This document shows positions 1 through 11,075 of a stretch of 64,000 nucleotides of DNA, piece after piece. A model generated the notes under the pieces. It had not been told where the DNA came from. It made no database searches and was given only the letters and a program-made list of their open reading frames with translations. Position numbers and translations under genes: made by a program. Numbering within the stretch: position 1 is the stretch's first letter; each line of letters begins with the position of its first letter. This stretch comes from Anodontia alba (taxonomy: Eukaryota; Mollusca; Bivalvia; Lucinida; Lucinidae). The stretch lies in assembly GCA_964016985.1 (NCBI GenBank), contig OZ024833.1, positions 63,629,463 to 63,693,462 on the forward strand, read 5' to 3'.

Positions 1-174
1 CACATATTGCGACATCTGAATAGAATCGCCTTTTCTCTCTATTATACAATTTAATAACATGTCACATCCTACTCTTTTTTCAAGATAGTAAGAAATATAG
101 ATATAGAGCTTGCCGTGGTACGCCACAATCAAGAACCGTAGCCCCCCTCCCCCTCCATGTCACGGAATAAGGTT

Positions 175-411
175 TTAGTTACATGAAATGATCGCAAAAA
201 CACGGACTTCACTAATTAGGTTTAACACTAAGCACGCATCTGTCGCATAGCTTCTATGTCGCTGGCGTAGCATGGCAGACATATAGGGATCATGTTGTCC
301 GTCTGCGTCGTCGTCGTCGTTGTCGGCGGCGGCGGCGTCGTCGTTGGTGTCATCGTCACACTTTTCGTTTCCACTCAATAACTTTTGAAGGGATGCATTG
401 ATTTCATCCAA
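175..411 (-). CDS. possible exon, Asp-rich (uncertain)
   Basis: This 78-codon minus-strand frame starts with MDEINASLQKLLSGNE, runs through an Asp/Ala-rich stretch encoded by a GAC/GCC trinucleotide tract (about 305-350) and continues into a non-repetitive part (YMSAMLRQRHRSYATDACLVLN). A weak acceptor-like CTGCAAAG lies just upstream on the minus strand. About 140 bp upstream (520-555) a diverged copy encodes ASLQTLLSGNE in an open frame, so the motif is duplicated. I recognise no family. It could be a real small exon or a chance frame over a microsatellite. Confidence 0.2.
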   Translation of the reverse strand: MDEINASLQKLLSGNEKCDDDTNDDAAAADNDDDDADGQHDPYMSAMLRQRHRSYATDACLVLNLISEVRVFAIISCN

Positions 412-826
412 ACTTTGCAGAACTTTATATCACTATAAGTTACAGGTCAAGTTCGATATTGGTAATCATCCGCCAAATTTTGACTGATTTATGGCCTTTT
501 TTCGACTTAGGTTTGGTTGTTCGTTTCCGCTCAATAACGTTTGAAGAGATGCATAGATTATTAATCTTTTTTGATTCATCTAAAATATGAGAAAATAAAG
601 TCTCTCCTTAATGTTAAAAGTAATCAACATAAATATAAATGAAGTTACATAGTAAAGGCCATAGTCATAAAACACGGCCTCCCTTTGGCGTCGAAAGAAA
701 AACAGACGAGGAACAAGCAAAGGGTTGTGGAATAATCAAATATTATTACTTGTCCATGGAAAAGTAAATGGTCAAAATCTATTTATCCAACTAAGATTTA
801 CTCGTCCGAAAATTGGTAGTTTCCTT

Positions 827-935
827 ATTTCTCGAAGAAAACATATTTGTGGATATTCATTTGAAGCGCCTCGATGAGGCGCTTCTAATGCGTACCCACA
901 CCATATGTTTTCTTTGAGAAACAAGAAAAATATAT
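827..935. repeat. palindrome related to the family A core
   Basis: An imperfect foldback of about 108 bp with arms TTTCTCGAAGAAAACATAT and ATATGTTTTCTTTGAGAAA, centred on GAAGCGCCTCGATGAGGCGCTTC. The loop-proximal part (TGTGG-TA-TTCATTTGAAGCGCCTCG) resembles the central palindrome of family A, but the outer arms differ and no family A termini flank it. Confidence 0.6.
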
Positions 936-1289
936 ATCTCATAATATAGACACTTTTCTTAGTTAGCGCTGTGAAGTCCTCGTCCCTGAACAAATAAATT
1001 GAAATTTCGTAAATGTCCTTCAGAAAATGGGACAAGTTGGACACGTCGGACATGATATTTCCACAGCCTTCAGTTACAAGAAACAACGGCACTCCGGAAT
1101 GACCGACATACAAACATAAAAGAACTGCAAAAAGAGAATTTTCGGTTTCCGATAGGCTTGGTTAACAAGCTGTGCACTGCTGACACCTGACATATTGTTA
1201 ACATCAGCTTGGCTGTAAATCAGTGTAATCTGGAGTTGAGCTAATTTCAGATGACTTTATGCTTTTTATGTTGCATTCTTCTCTTTCAG

Positions 1290-1586
1290 AAAGTGAGATA
1301 CAGAATGTTTGACAACTACACACATTTTGATTCTATAATCCGCACGTGCTCAAGTGGCCCGTGTGCCACAACAACCACCGAACAGTTCCAGGCATGTGTA
1401 AGACAGACTAATAAGTACATGGTCAGCGGATGTGTTCTTAAATCATGCTGCAAAGACAGAGACTTGTGTAACTCTGCCAATACGTTATCCATATCCAGGG
1501 TGTTTCTCCTTCTATGCCTTATATACAAGATAATATGTTTTCCTATGTGTGTATCTACGTCATTGCCGTGCATAAATTTGACTTAA
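1290..1586 (+). CDS. Ly6/uPAR (three-finger) domain protein, terminal exon
   Basis: The exon follows a pyrimidine-rich acceptor (TTCTTCTCTTTCAG, ending at 1289) and reads 98 codons to a TAA. It encodes spaced cysteines ending in SCCKDRDLCN, the CC-x-x-D-x-C-N signature that closes Ly6/uPAR domains. After the terminal Asn comes a short polar stretch and then a hydrophobic tail (VFLLLCLIYKIICFPM), as expected for a GPI-attachment signal, so the mature product should sit on the outer face of the plasma membrane. The N-terminal half of the domain and the signal peptide must lie on exons further left; I could not identify them within the window. Ly6 proteins have many roles (receptor modulation, septate junctions, immunity) and none can be assigned here. 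The acceptor phase is inferred only from the open frame. Confidence 0.55.
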   Translation, partial: KVRYRMFDNYTHFDSIIRTCSSGPCATTTTEQFQACVRQTNKYMVSGCVLKSCCKDRDLCNSANTLSISRVFLLLCLIYKIICFPMCVSTSLPCINLT

Positions 1587-1868
1587 CGATTTCTGAACAT
1601 GTGACCAAACATTTGTTTTCTGTTATAGTTTGAAAGTTCGTGTACAAAAAGGATATGATTCATATTTATTTATAATTGCACTATCAGAGGCGGATTCAGA
1701 GGGGGTCGAGTTTAAGTTGGGGTTCAGTTGAATTTCATTGGAAATTTTGGATCAGTTTGATAAATTTGGGATACCATATATACCCTATATATTCACACCC
1801 ATTACTCTTTACCTTATACTTCTCTTCAGCAATTCATTTGTGAATGTGTGTAAACTTGCTGGGTGAGT

Positions 1869-1937
1869 GGCAAACAGTGTAGACCCTGATCAGACGCCGC
1901 ATGATGCGGCGTATGATCTGGATATACACTGTTTGCT
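1869..1937. repeat. family D hairpin, GCCGC core
   Basis: A foldback of about 70 bp with ends GGCAAACAGTGTAGA and TATACACTGTTTGC and a core of CAGACGCCGC-ATGAT-GCGGCGTATG. Its ends match the other family D copies at 17.4, 18.1, 29.7, 31.3, 32.3, 38.1, 39.3, 40.0 and 58.3 kb. Confidence 0.8.
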
Positions 1938-2344
1938 AAGACCTTTCTTTCCGAATATGTAGAGTCATTACGGTACTTTGATTAAATCGAACCCCACTCA
2001 GAAATTATCCTGGATCCTCCCCTGACTATTTTCTATACCTTTTGTGCGTACATATCATAAATATTGAAACATGTAAAGAATATGAAAAATAGTGACTGTA
2101 GACGTTTCAGTTCAGTATCTTCATAGGTGCATCATTAGGGCAACAACGTGAGAAAAGGAGAATACGTCATATGAGAAAAGGAAATGCACAGTACATCATA
2201 TGCAACTGTGTCGTTGTGCCAGGGACGTCATTGTTCATCATCATATTTACATATCTAGTGAGTCTGTAACCAGCAACGCAGTTACTTATCATACTGCGCG
2301 AATGATCAGGCTGGGCTGATCATTGGTGCCCACACATTATTGAT
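1938..2344. other. non-coding, no recognised feature
   Basis: AT-rich spacer. A short repeat of CATATGAGAAAAGGA/GAGAAAAGGAGAAT occurs near 2150-2185. I see no coding signal. Confidence 0.5.
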
Positions 2345-2622
2345 CATTACGAAAACATGTTTATGAATTTTTACCCCCCTTAAACCCCACTTTTATATAG
2401 TAAAACTGGGGTTTACAGGGGTATACATTATTTTTCTTATTTCTGCTCAAAAACATAGATTGTGGGTACTAGTTAGAACCGCCTCGCCGAGGCGGTTCTA
2501 ACAATTACCCACAATTTATGTTTTATGCAGATATATGAAAATATCAGAGCGTTTTACCTGAAAATTTTCAGTTTTTGGCGGTGAAATTTTCTATATATTT
2601 GAATAGGCGTGTTTTCGTAATG
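2345..2622. mobile_element. family A foldback MITE, copy 1
   Basis: It starts CATTACGAAAACATG and ends GTGTTTTCGTAATG. It contains the side hairpin built on AAACCCCACTTTTATATAG/ACTGGGGTTT and the long central palindrome around GAACCGCCTCGCCGAGGCGG. It has no coding capacity. No convincing target-site duplication is visible outside the CAT/ATG ends. Confidence 0.85.
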
Positions 2623-2929
2623 TTATGTGGCTTATTTCCAAGCATATATGTCAGGTACATTCAACATACTTACAAGTATGAGTATCAGTTAAGTATGTAT
2701 AAATGGGCATCATACAAACATGGTGATCATTTTATATATGTGTCAGTTCAGTATATAATATGTGTTTTACACATATACATACGTAATATATATTCAGTAT
2801 GTTTCTTCAAATGTTTACTGGTATGGGTTATGGTTTACATTTAGTATGTCGTTTTTCGCATTATATTACATACACATGTATCATTTCAATACGTGTGTCA
2901 GTTGTTATATTAGTTAATTGAAGTGAGAG

Positions 2930-3450
2930 AACAATAAAAACAATAAATGACGTTACCCAGGATAGGTCAAACTCACGAATGAAAACCTTCCAAAGGCACC
3001 GAAAGAATAATAGATGTAGAGCAGATTACGATAACACAGAACAATAAACGAAGTGCGAACAAGAAAGAGCTGTACTAGCCTTGGGAGCTGTACTAGGGTG
3101 CCGCCTTAGAATTCTTAGCAGAAAAATACCCAGGCCTGGCTGCTTAAAGTACGGTGCAAAACCTCGTAGCTCCAAATTACAAATACGCATTAGGTCCACG
3201 TAGGGTCATTAGTGAATCAGCACAGTAAAATATATATAATCACATAACACTGTAATGGAACAAAGCACAGCGCTAATTGGACATCTGAAGTCTGAGTCTA
3301 AAAAGGAAAAAAAAAAAGAAAACAAGATCGACCACGATGGGCCTGACATAGACAGCAAACGCCTAATGTCTGAAACGGATAGAGCATATAGCCATGATTC
3401 AGTCTGAGACCATAACTAGGTTGACAACCACGCATGCATCCTACCGCAGA
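2930..3450. repeat. dispersed repeat R, diverged copy
   Basis: Shares blocks with the repeats at 4.4-5.4 and 30.0-30.7 kb: TTCCAAAGGCACCGAAAGA, a later CCACGATGGGCC, and ACTAGG..GCATGCATCCTACCGC near its right end. A short A-rich tract lies at 3305-3322. No open frame of note. Confidence 0.5.
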
Positions 3451-4360
3451 ACATTCGTTTTGTTACCTATATTTTTGAAAGGAGTGAAAATCATTTTGCA
3501 ATATTCCGGAGCACATTGTTACCAACAATCTGTCTGAATTTATAGATTTACCGTAAAATACAGGTTCCGATAGACCCCCGTATGTCTCATATTAAGTAAT
3601 GATTTTCTCTACGCGATATAGGACAGAATAATCAGAATTAGAATTATTCAATTTTATTACGGGCTGTGAATGCTTGCTGCATATCTCCAGAATACGTACA
3701 TGTACGCTCGTAACTTGTTAGACAATATTATTGCCTTACATGAAACTTAGCATGGACACATTAGAAATAAGCCGCAAGTTGAGAAAACGTACCTTATGAC
3801 GTGCGCCCAACAACTGATCTGAATCTTCGCTGGGATCACATGTCAAAAAGTACATTTACTGACGTTGCGGCTCAGATGTTTGTTTTCTCGTCTAGTTTAG
3901 TACACACCAAATACTTGCCAGGTTAATAGAATATTTCTTCTTCACTTGTTCAATCTCTGTTGGTTTGTTTGTTCTTTTGCCGAGGAAGTGTTGTTTACTG
4001 TGTTGTAATTTCATTTAATTAAACTCTTATCCGGTGCCTTGGGAATAGATTCTATAATAGAGCAATGGCCACTCCTCCAAAGGTGAAAGTGTCAAGTTTA
4101 CTTGGCCAGACTAGCTAGCTTGGACTAATTAGGCCTCATCACCTCATATAATTTTCAAAATGTCTGTGTTTCATGATTATGGCCTTTCTTGGGAATCGCC
4201 GAATATATTTTTTTTTCAATGACGTATGATCTTCTTTCCGGGACTGTATTATCACTGTGTCTTCTGAATATTTCTTCAAGTCTCCTGCAAACAATTAGAT
4301 ATTTACGATTTACGTGTACCGTATATACGTTAGGTATTCGGACAGACAGCCAGGAGCAAA
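3451..4360. other. spacer with a family B fragment
   Basis: Positions about 3778-3877 hold a partial family B element (GTGCGCCCAACAACTGATCT, TCTTCGCTGGGATCACATGT, GACGTTGCGGCTCAG). I recognise nothing else. Confidence 0.45.
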
Positions 4361-4369
4361 CAATTTAAA

Positions 4370-5410
4370 ATAGTATAGAAGATGTCCAGGAAAATCCACA
4401 ATCACAGAACATAACCTACCATTGACACCTAGATGAAAAGCAAAGAAACCGAGTCAGAAGCCACAAACCAAAAATAAGTCAAAGAACAGGACAAGACACG
4501 AAGAGGGAATAATCCCCACTGCAAGCAGAGCAGATGCCACCTCGTCCAGCAGGTTTAGACTCATCAGCGGGTAATAAAATGGATGTCTAATAAAAAATTA
4601 GAGCGTCCGAATAGTGTAAATACAGTAACAATTTTCTTACTATCGTCAAGCTTCAAGTCCCAGGTATTACAAAAAAGGTAAGAAAAAAGTCCAGAGAGTG
4701 CCACAATCACATACCGCAGCCCTTCCCAGACACCAAGAGGAAGAGGAAACAGACAAACCGAAACAAGCGCAAATCGAACAAACGTACGAAAAGCAATAAC
4801 ATTAGCTCTCTCTTCCCCAAGCGAGGTAATCACAATTCCAAAAAAACTGAAAAACACAAGAACAAAATAACACCAGGCAAAACTTAAAACATATCGCCTC
4901 GTAGAATAAACCACAACGCAACAAAGAGTAAGACTAACACCGGGACAACCGCCTTAGAAAGGTCAGCAGAACAAACCACCGTGGGGGGAGGGCGGGGGGC
5001 GGGGGGGGGAAGTTGGGGGTCTAAAGCACTTTCACAGCTAGCCAACTTCTCCCTGGGTCCCAATGTTTCTCTTAATTCAAAAATACATAAAAAATCGGTT
5101 CGCATAAAGGCTCCCAACTCTGTCAATGCATCGAAGCGAAAACATAAAATTCAAATTTATCACTATGATAAACAAGTACGAGTACTCATGGGTAATTCTG
5201 CTGTGTGCTAGAGTAAATGAAAACTAATAGTTGAGCCACGATGGGTCAAACCAAAGACATATCGTCAAGCCCCAATCCACTGGTTAAAGTTTTACGAAAA
5301 GGCCGTCACTGAGTCTGAGGCTCGAACCGCCGTCGTGCAATTAAAGAGTGAAGCATGGCCATCAATGATGATTGGATTGATAACTAGGCATGCAATCTGC
5401 CGCATAATAT
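4370..5410 (-). repeat. dispersed repeat R with short open frame
   Basis: The block from about 4675 to 5332 is closely matched at 30037-30661, over more than 600 bp. The minus strand carries a hydrophobic frame (4564-4914, 116 codons) containing SLGEERAN and FPLPLGVWEGLR. The same frame recurs in other copies. Near 5322 the minus strand has GGCGGTTCGAGCC, similar to a pol III B box, but no matching A box was found. A G-rich run at 4981-5010 could form a quadruplex. There is no transposase and the family identity is unknown. Confidence 0.6.
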
Positions 5411-6288
5411 CCAGGCTATAGCCAATTCTTTTATAACGGTTAATTAGCTTTCTGAATTACTCCAAAAAGTTAGATAATTGAAGGAATTTCGAGTCGCTTT
5501 GGTATGGAGATGTTTACTCAACGCGTTGACTGAAACATTGTTGACATTGCAGTAAAATGAAAGAACAGCCCCAATAAAGTTGTGATCGCAGATATGAGTT
5601 TTTGTCAGTTTACATGAACGGCTGTAAATGGTTTCATAAAGGGGCCAGGATACATCTAGTGGTTTTCCGCCAATATTTAACACGGATGATGACGTTTCTG
5701 ACTACCTCTATGTTTTCTTTTACACCATATCCCTTCTGAAAAATGTCTACTTTAAAAGGATAGTTTACTCTAAAAGGAAATATTTACCTTATACGGACTG
5801 TTTCTCCTGAAAGCCTATCGGTTCCAACAGGAACCTACTGATGTTTTCGGTATGATAATGTATTTCTGTTTGATTTGGGTCACTTGGTTTCTATCATATC
5901 GATATGAATGTAAAATTGTAACATGAAGAATGAGCAAAAACACTCTGTTTCTATGATATTAAAAACCAAAGACTATGAAACGTTAAGATTAACAGACACA
6001 CTTCTTTTCAGATAAGCAATTCTGTCAAAATTGATTTGCACCCCTTCTAAAGAGGGGTCTACTCTAAAAGGAAATAAAAATATCTTAAATTTTGCCTTTG
6101 GAAACATGGAAAAAAGAGCACATCAAAGACCGATAATCGGAGACTCGATTTAATTAAGAAGAATTAGATCCCAAGAGGAATAAATTCTTTCCTTTAAGAG
6201 TAGTCTTCTTATCAGAAGAGACTAGGTGCGCAGTAAAACAAACAAGAAATCACAAACGTTGCCTCACTTGTAAAAATGGCAGAAAATC
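5411..6288. other. non-coding, with AAAAGGAAAT foldback relics
   Basis: Contains repeated CTACTCTAAAAGGAAAT / TTTCCTTTAAGAGTAGTC arms at about 5745-5800, 6048-6080 and 6185-6230. They belong to a foldback repeat also seen near 8740, 9700, 11700, 25715 and 37900. No coding evidence. Confidence 0.5.
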
Positions 6289-7228
6289 TAATACGTATTC
6301 AGTCTCCTTAAACCGTATAAAGTCGAATCTTAATAGCTCTACTACGTATTCAGTCTCCTTAAACCGTATAAAGTCGACTCTCAATAACTCTACTACGTAT
6401 TAAGTCTCCTTAAACCGTATAAAGTCTAATCTCAATAGCTCTACTACGTATTCAGTCTCCCTAAACCTTATAAAGTCGAATCTCAATAGCTCTGTTACGT
6501 ATTTAGTCTCATTAAACCGTATAAAGTCGAAGCTCAATAGCTCTATTACGTATTCAGTCTCCTTAAACCATATAAAGTCGAATCTCAAGAACTCTACTAC
6601 GTATTAAGTCTCCGTAAACCATATAAAGTCGAAACTCAATAGCTCTAATTACGTATTCAGTCTCCCTAAACCGTATAAGTCGAATCTCAAGAGCTCTACT
6701 ACGTATTTAGTCTCCCTAAACCGTATAAAGTCGAATCTCAAGAGCTCTACTACGTATTCAGTCTCCCTAAACCGTATAAAGTCGAATCTCAAGAGCTCTA
6801 CTACGTATTCAGTCTCCCTAAACCTTATAAAATCGAATCTCAATAGCTCTACTACCTATTCAGTCTCCCTTAACCGTATAAAGTCGAATCTCAATAGCTC
6901 TATTACGTATTCAGTCTCCTTAAACCGTATAAAGTCGAATCTCAATAGCTCTACGTATTCAGTCTCCTTAAACCGTATAAAGTCGAATCTCAAAAGCTCT
7001 GCTACGTATTCAGTTTCCTTAAACCGTATAAAGTCGAATCTCAATAGCTCTATTACGTATTCAGTCTCCTTAAACCGTATAAAGTCGAATCTCAATAGCT
7101 CTACTACGTATTCAGTCTCCCTAAACCGTATAAAATTGAATCAATAGCTCTATTACGTATTTAGTCTCATTAAACCGTATAAAGTCGAATCTCAATAGCT
7201 CTACTACGTATTCAGTCTCCTTAAACCC
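6289..7228. repeat. 51-bp minisatellite, about 18 units
   Basis: Tandem units of about 51 bp (variants about 48-53 bp) with the consensus pieces ACTACGTATTCAGTCTCC, TTAAACCGTATAAAGTCGAA and TCTCAATAGCTCT. The unit length is a multiple of three, so the minus strand shows repeated 17-residue frames (RFDFIRFKETEYVVELL). These break wherever a unit changes length and are not taken as a gene. The left edge merges with GGCAGAAAATCTAATACGTATTCAGTCTCC, and similar sequence occurs singly near 8840 and 52890, which suggests the array grew from a dispersed repeat. The right edge abuts a half pogo-like MITE. Confidence 0.9.
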
Positions 7229-7388
7229 TTAAACCCACTCAACATACAATTATTGTGTAGAAAATCATAAATTATCGCTTTTTGCTTCCTGACGTGGCGC
7301 CATGATAAACCCTCAGTGGGTCGAACTACCCGTATCCCGAACAAATTTGCATAGTCCCAAGAATATTCGAACCATAAAGATTCGACTG
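7229..7388. mobile_element. pogo/Tigger-like MITE (family H), right half only
   Basis: Matches the right half of the element at about 49609-49941: CAACATA-AATTATTGTGTAGAAA, TTATCGCT-TTTGCTTCCTGAC, and a terminus TTCGACTG followed by TA. The left half is missing where the minisatellite begins. Confidence 0.65.
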
Positions 7389-7530
7389 TATGTGTAATGT
7401 GCACTATATATTTTGTCTCTGTAATTCAGAACTGCAAATGTCGATGAATTGTTAAGTAATTGTCATGAAAACACAATACATTTAGATAGTTTGATACACT
7501 TATGGCAGTGGCCAGGACTGACAAGTTTCA

Positions 7531-7776
7531 AATTGAGCCAGCGCACGACATAAACTACAATAAGACCTGTGTGACCAGAAAAGACTGGGGTCAGTCTGTA
7601 CATCCACCCAGTACGGCAATGGTTCTCGTTCAGCACTCTTTGGATAGTTTGGAGGCTGTAAAAGACACATGCAATCAGCGAATACTCTGATCAGACTGCA
7701 CGGATGCGCAGGCTGATCTGAGTCTTCGCTGGTCGCACAAGTCTTATTGTAGGTTTTGTCAAGCGCCGGCTTAATT
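7531..7776. mobile_element. family B MITE, full length
   Basis: Terminal inverted repeats begin AATTGAGCCAGCGCACGACA and end TTGTCAAGCGCCGGCTTAATT. The interior holds the family hallmark CTGATCAGACTGCACGGATG followed by CGCAGGCTGATCTGAGTCTT. Short ATG-initiated frames inside are not coding. Confidence 0.75.
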
Positions 7777-8164
7777 TTCTTCTTTAACTCCGTATGGTTC
7801 GTAATGTCATACGTGTTTCATAAGAAAAAAATGTTATACATTTAATGGTCATTATTTTCAATACATATTGATATCTACGTATTTACATGGTTGTGTTCCA
7901 TTATTCATATGTAAGATTTCATTAACACATGCACTTACAGAAGTAAATTGTGCTTTGGATATATAAAGACATTATATGTTATATAAATTGCTTAGGTGGA
8001 ATCCCACATGGCAGACACGGCTTATATGTTAAGCGAAATAAGTTTCTATAAAACATAAAAGAGAATAATAAGTATCAGAACTTAGTCTGATTGAGGCCGC
8101 AAAATGTTGGGCCGTAGTTAGATATAGTGCTTATATTATTGAATTGTCTGGCTCTTAGGGACTA

Positions 8165-8690
8165 TTTTATATTCCGCCTAAACACGTAGCTAAAGTGAGA
8201 TTAAAAATGGTACCACTCATTAATAATTTGATTGCCCCTACCTAGATACTGTGCAAGAGAGCTCAGAAATTTGTCATAAGGAGGAGATAATTAGATCCAA
8301 ACAGGGGGTGGGAAAGAGGCCTTCTGATGGTAATACATATATTGGAGGGGATATTACCTATGGGTCAGATCAATATATTAGCCAGTACTAAATTACCCTG
8401 TTTAGTCTCTATCTGTATATTATGTTTGACAATATACTAGGGGTTATGCAAGAGAAACCAGAAACGTGTTATAAAGAGGTGATAATTAGATCCCAACAGG
8501 GATGGGAAAGAGGCCTTCTGAAGGTAATAGATCATTTTAAGGGGATATTACCTATGGGCCAGATCAACAAGCCAGTACTAATTTCCTCTATTGGGCTTGT
8601 ACCTGTCTATGGTTATTGACAATATACTGGGTTTTGTTGTGCCTAGTCTCTTAACATTGATAAGACTATTGTCTAAGACGCATCTTATTT
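8165..8690. repeat. dispersed repeat with internal duplication
   Basis: Two adjacent related blocks (about 8220-8420 and 8440-8640) share AAAGAGGCCTTCTGA, GGGGATATTACCTATGGG and GCCAGTACTAA. A third relative lies at about 27190-27530, which also ends in GACGCATCTTATTTTTGTGTCTTTAA-like sequence. Frames across it look incidental. Confidence 0.55.
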
Positions 8691-8968
8691 TTATGTCTTT
8701 AAAGCACTGTTCAATGTCGCGGGGGATCGTGAAGTGTTTGAACAAATTCTTTCTATTTAGAGTAGGCCCATTTTTAGAATGGGATTCGGTATGCAAGATA
8801 GTAAACCGGAAGTCATAAAACAATACCTCATTTTCAAATGGCAGAAAAATTATCATGTGTATCCAGTCTAATTTTTTTGTCTTCATTTCTTTTCACAGCA
8901 GATAGGCTTGAAGTCACATGTGAATGGTTCTTTCTCAAATAATTATTCTGCAGGGAAAAATAATTTAA

Positions 8969-9608
8969 AGGCTCCATATTCCCATTACGAAAACACTCCT
9001 ATTCAAATATATTGAAAATTTTACAACCAAAAAAGAGAAATTTTCAGATAAAAAATTCTGATATTTTTCATATTTCTACTCAAAACATAGATTGTGAGTA
9101 CTCGTTAGAACCGCCACAGCGAGGCGGCTTTAACGAGTACCACAATCTTTGTTTTTGAGCAAAAACAAGAAAAATTAATGTATACCTATGTAAACTCCAG
9201 TTTTACTATATAAAATTGGGGTTTAAGGGGGTCAGAATTATAAAGGCGTGTTTTCGTGATGCCAAGAAATAAGGCTTCTTTAATCCAAGAATTGTTAAAT
9301 AAATTGATATATGGTATTAATACGATCATAAAATTCGGCCTCTGACAGCCTGTAAAATTTCAATTAGTCTCTCGGTTTTGAACTGTATCAAAATGAAACG
9401 ATTTTTAATCGTATCCCTCAATTAAAGTTGGTAACATTAATTCAGAGATACGATAAAAATCATTTAATTTTTGATCCAGTTCAAGAACGAGGGAATCACT
9501 GAAACTTTAAAGGCTGTCAGGTGCCACAGTTTATGATTGTATTGATACCATATATCAATTTATTAAACCTTGGCTAATAAAATGTCTATTTTGAGGATTA
9601 TTGAGCCT
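8969..9608. mobile_element. family F foldback MITE with TTAA duplications, interrupted
   Basis: AGGCTCCATATTCC at the left and GAGCCT at the right are directly flanked by TTAA (8965-8968 and 9609-9612). The inner arms form a long palindrome around GATACGATAAAAATCATTT. A family A element (8983-9261) is inserted in the left terminal repeat. TTAA duplications point to a piggyBac- or Kolobok-type transposase. A second copy lies at 19969-20320. Confidence 0.75.
8983..9261. mobile_element. family A foldback MITE, copy 2 (nested)
   Basis: CATTACGAAAACACTCC to GTGTTTTCGTGATG, in the opposite orientation to copy 1. The central palindrome is slightly damaged (CCGCCACAGCGAGGCGG). It is inserted inside the left arm of a family F element and is therefore younger than it. 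Confidence 0.85.
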
Positions 9609-9612
9609 TTAA

Positions 9613-10560
9613 GAGGACTTGATACATTTTCAAGGATGTAACTGAAAATATTTGCTTCCCTTGATAATTAACTGCCATTTGAAATAGTTCACCCATTCAG
9701 CAAAGTGTAGTCCAATTTGGGAGCAAATCCTTTCGTTTTAGGGTAGACAAATTTATTTAAGCGATTTCATGAGCAGGGAAGTCACAAAATTTGTCTCCCT
9801 TGTAAAATGACGAAACAACTACCAAATATATGTGGTCCCTTAAATATCAACAGGCAGCATTTCAAAATATTTTCCTTACTTTCCTATGCAGTATGGTGGT
9901 TTTTCCTAGATATATTCAATTAACTGTTATATTCAATTTAATTTTTACATATCACGCGAATTGTCTTCAAATGAAATGCAAAACCATGTTTTAAATTTCG
10001 TGTTTATTTAAGGATACGATGCACATACTATGTCTAACCGTACATTCAGAAACAAATTATCAAGAACAAATAATAAAAATAGCATCTGCTGATATAAAGT
10101 GAATTATGTTTCGGAAATTTCGGCTTGACAGTCAATGTCATATCTTAAACAACTATATTCTCCGGAGAGAACAGGAAAACATTGATGCTAATTTCATTAC
10201 AAACGCACTCAGACTCAGATTATAGTTTTATTTCCTTTGAGGTCATTGAACCCATTATGGTATCTTTGAAAATGGAGTTCTGCTGATGTGTACGCTAGAG
10301 GGCGTAAGAAATGGTACAAACTTCATTACTGCTTATAAAGAGTCTCAATAAAACCGAGACTCCCATTTTCTGTCTGTAATGTGTTCTTTGTTTTCAAAGA
10401 CAACCTTTTAGATTTTTATACATATCGCAACTTAAGCTGTCTTCGTTACGATGAACTGATACACCTGAAAGTTTTTGCCACTATTTTGCAAAGGGAAACA
10501 CATTTTACATGTATGAAGTTGTCTAGTATTTTAAAGCAGCCAAATATGGGACTATTCTTA
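9613..10560. other. non-coding, no clear gene
   Basis: AT-rich. Holds one arm of the AAAGGA..GTAGAC foldback relic near 9700-9760 and a TTGTCTCCCTTGTAAAATG block also seen near 6260 and 52865. No exon-like frame was recognised. Confidence 0.45.
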
Positions 10561-10565
10561 AGGAA

Positions 10566-10566
10566 A

Positions 10567-10636
<70 letters not shown>

Positions 10637-10693
10637 AACAAAAAAACAAAACAAAAAACAACAAAAACAAAAAACAAAAAAACAAACAACATT
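10566..10693. repeat. poly-A / A-rich low-complexity tract
   Basis: About 75 nearly uninterrupted A residues followed by CAAAA/CAACAA variants. The lysine- and phenylalanine-rich frames over it are artefacts of the tract. Confidence 0.95.
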
Positions 10694-11075
10694 TTTTCCG
10701 AGAGGGAAAGCTTGTAAAAGTGGTTCTGTGTGCGAGTTTTTGAAACACCTTTAAAAACAACAACAAATACATGTTTTGGCCATTTTGGTACAGCATTACC
10801 TAAGCTGTGACTTAAACTCGTATCCCCAAGGCTTGGGCACATTTCCATGCCTTAAAAAGCTGGGATCTTTTAGAACAGGATGCGTCAGGCAAACTTGTAT
10901 TCGGGCATATGCAGACAGAGAATGTCCAGATCTTCCTACGCATGTATGGAGTCTGCCCATGACCCTCATGGGCCTCTTACAGAATCGTTTAGGTATTTTA
11001 GAATGTATAACCAGAGGGAAATGCATTAATGGAAATGTGCTTGATCAGCACTTTACATACAAGCTAGATGACACC

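Noticed and set aside
772..1113. 113-codon minus frame as a gene
   Set aside because: Its second half runs through a foldback repeat and the first half has no recognisable domain or clear splice sites.
5315..5332. Pol III B box in repeat R (GGCGGTTCGAGCC on minus)
   Set aside because: No A box at the right distance, so a SINE or tRNA call is not supported.
6400..7095. Repetitive RFDFIRFKETEYVVELL protein on the minus strand
   Set aside because: It is produced by the 51-bp minisatellite; the frame breaks wherever units are 48-53 bp, and there is no start or splice context.
6289..7228. CRISPR-like regular repeats
   Set aside because: Units are contiguous tandem copies without unique spacers, in a eukaryotic context.
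10381..10848. Lys-rich and Phe-rich open frames
   Set aside because: They are translations of a poly-A tract.
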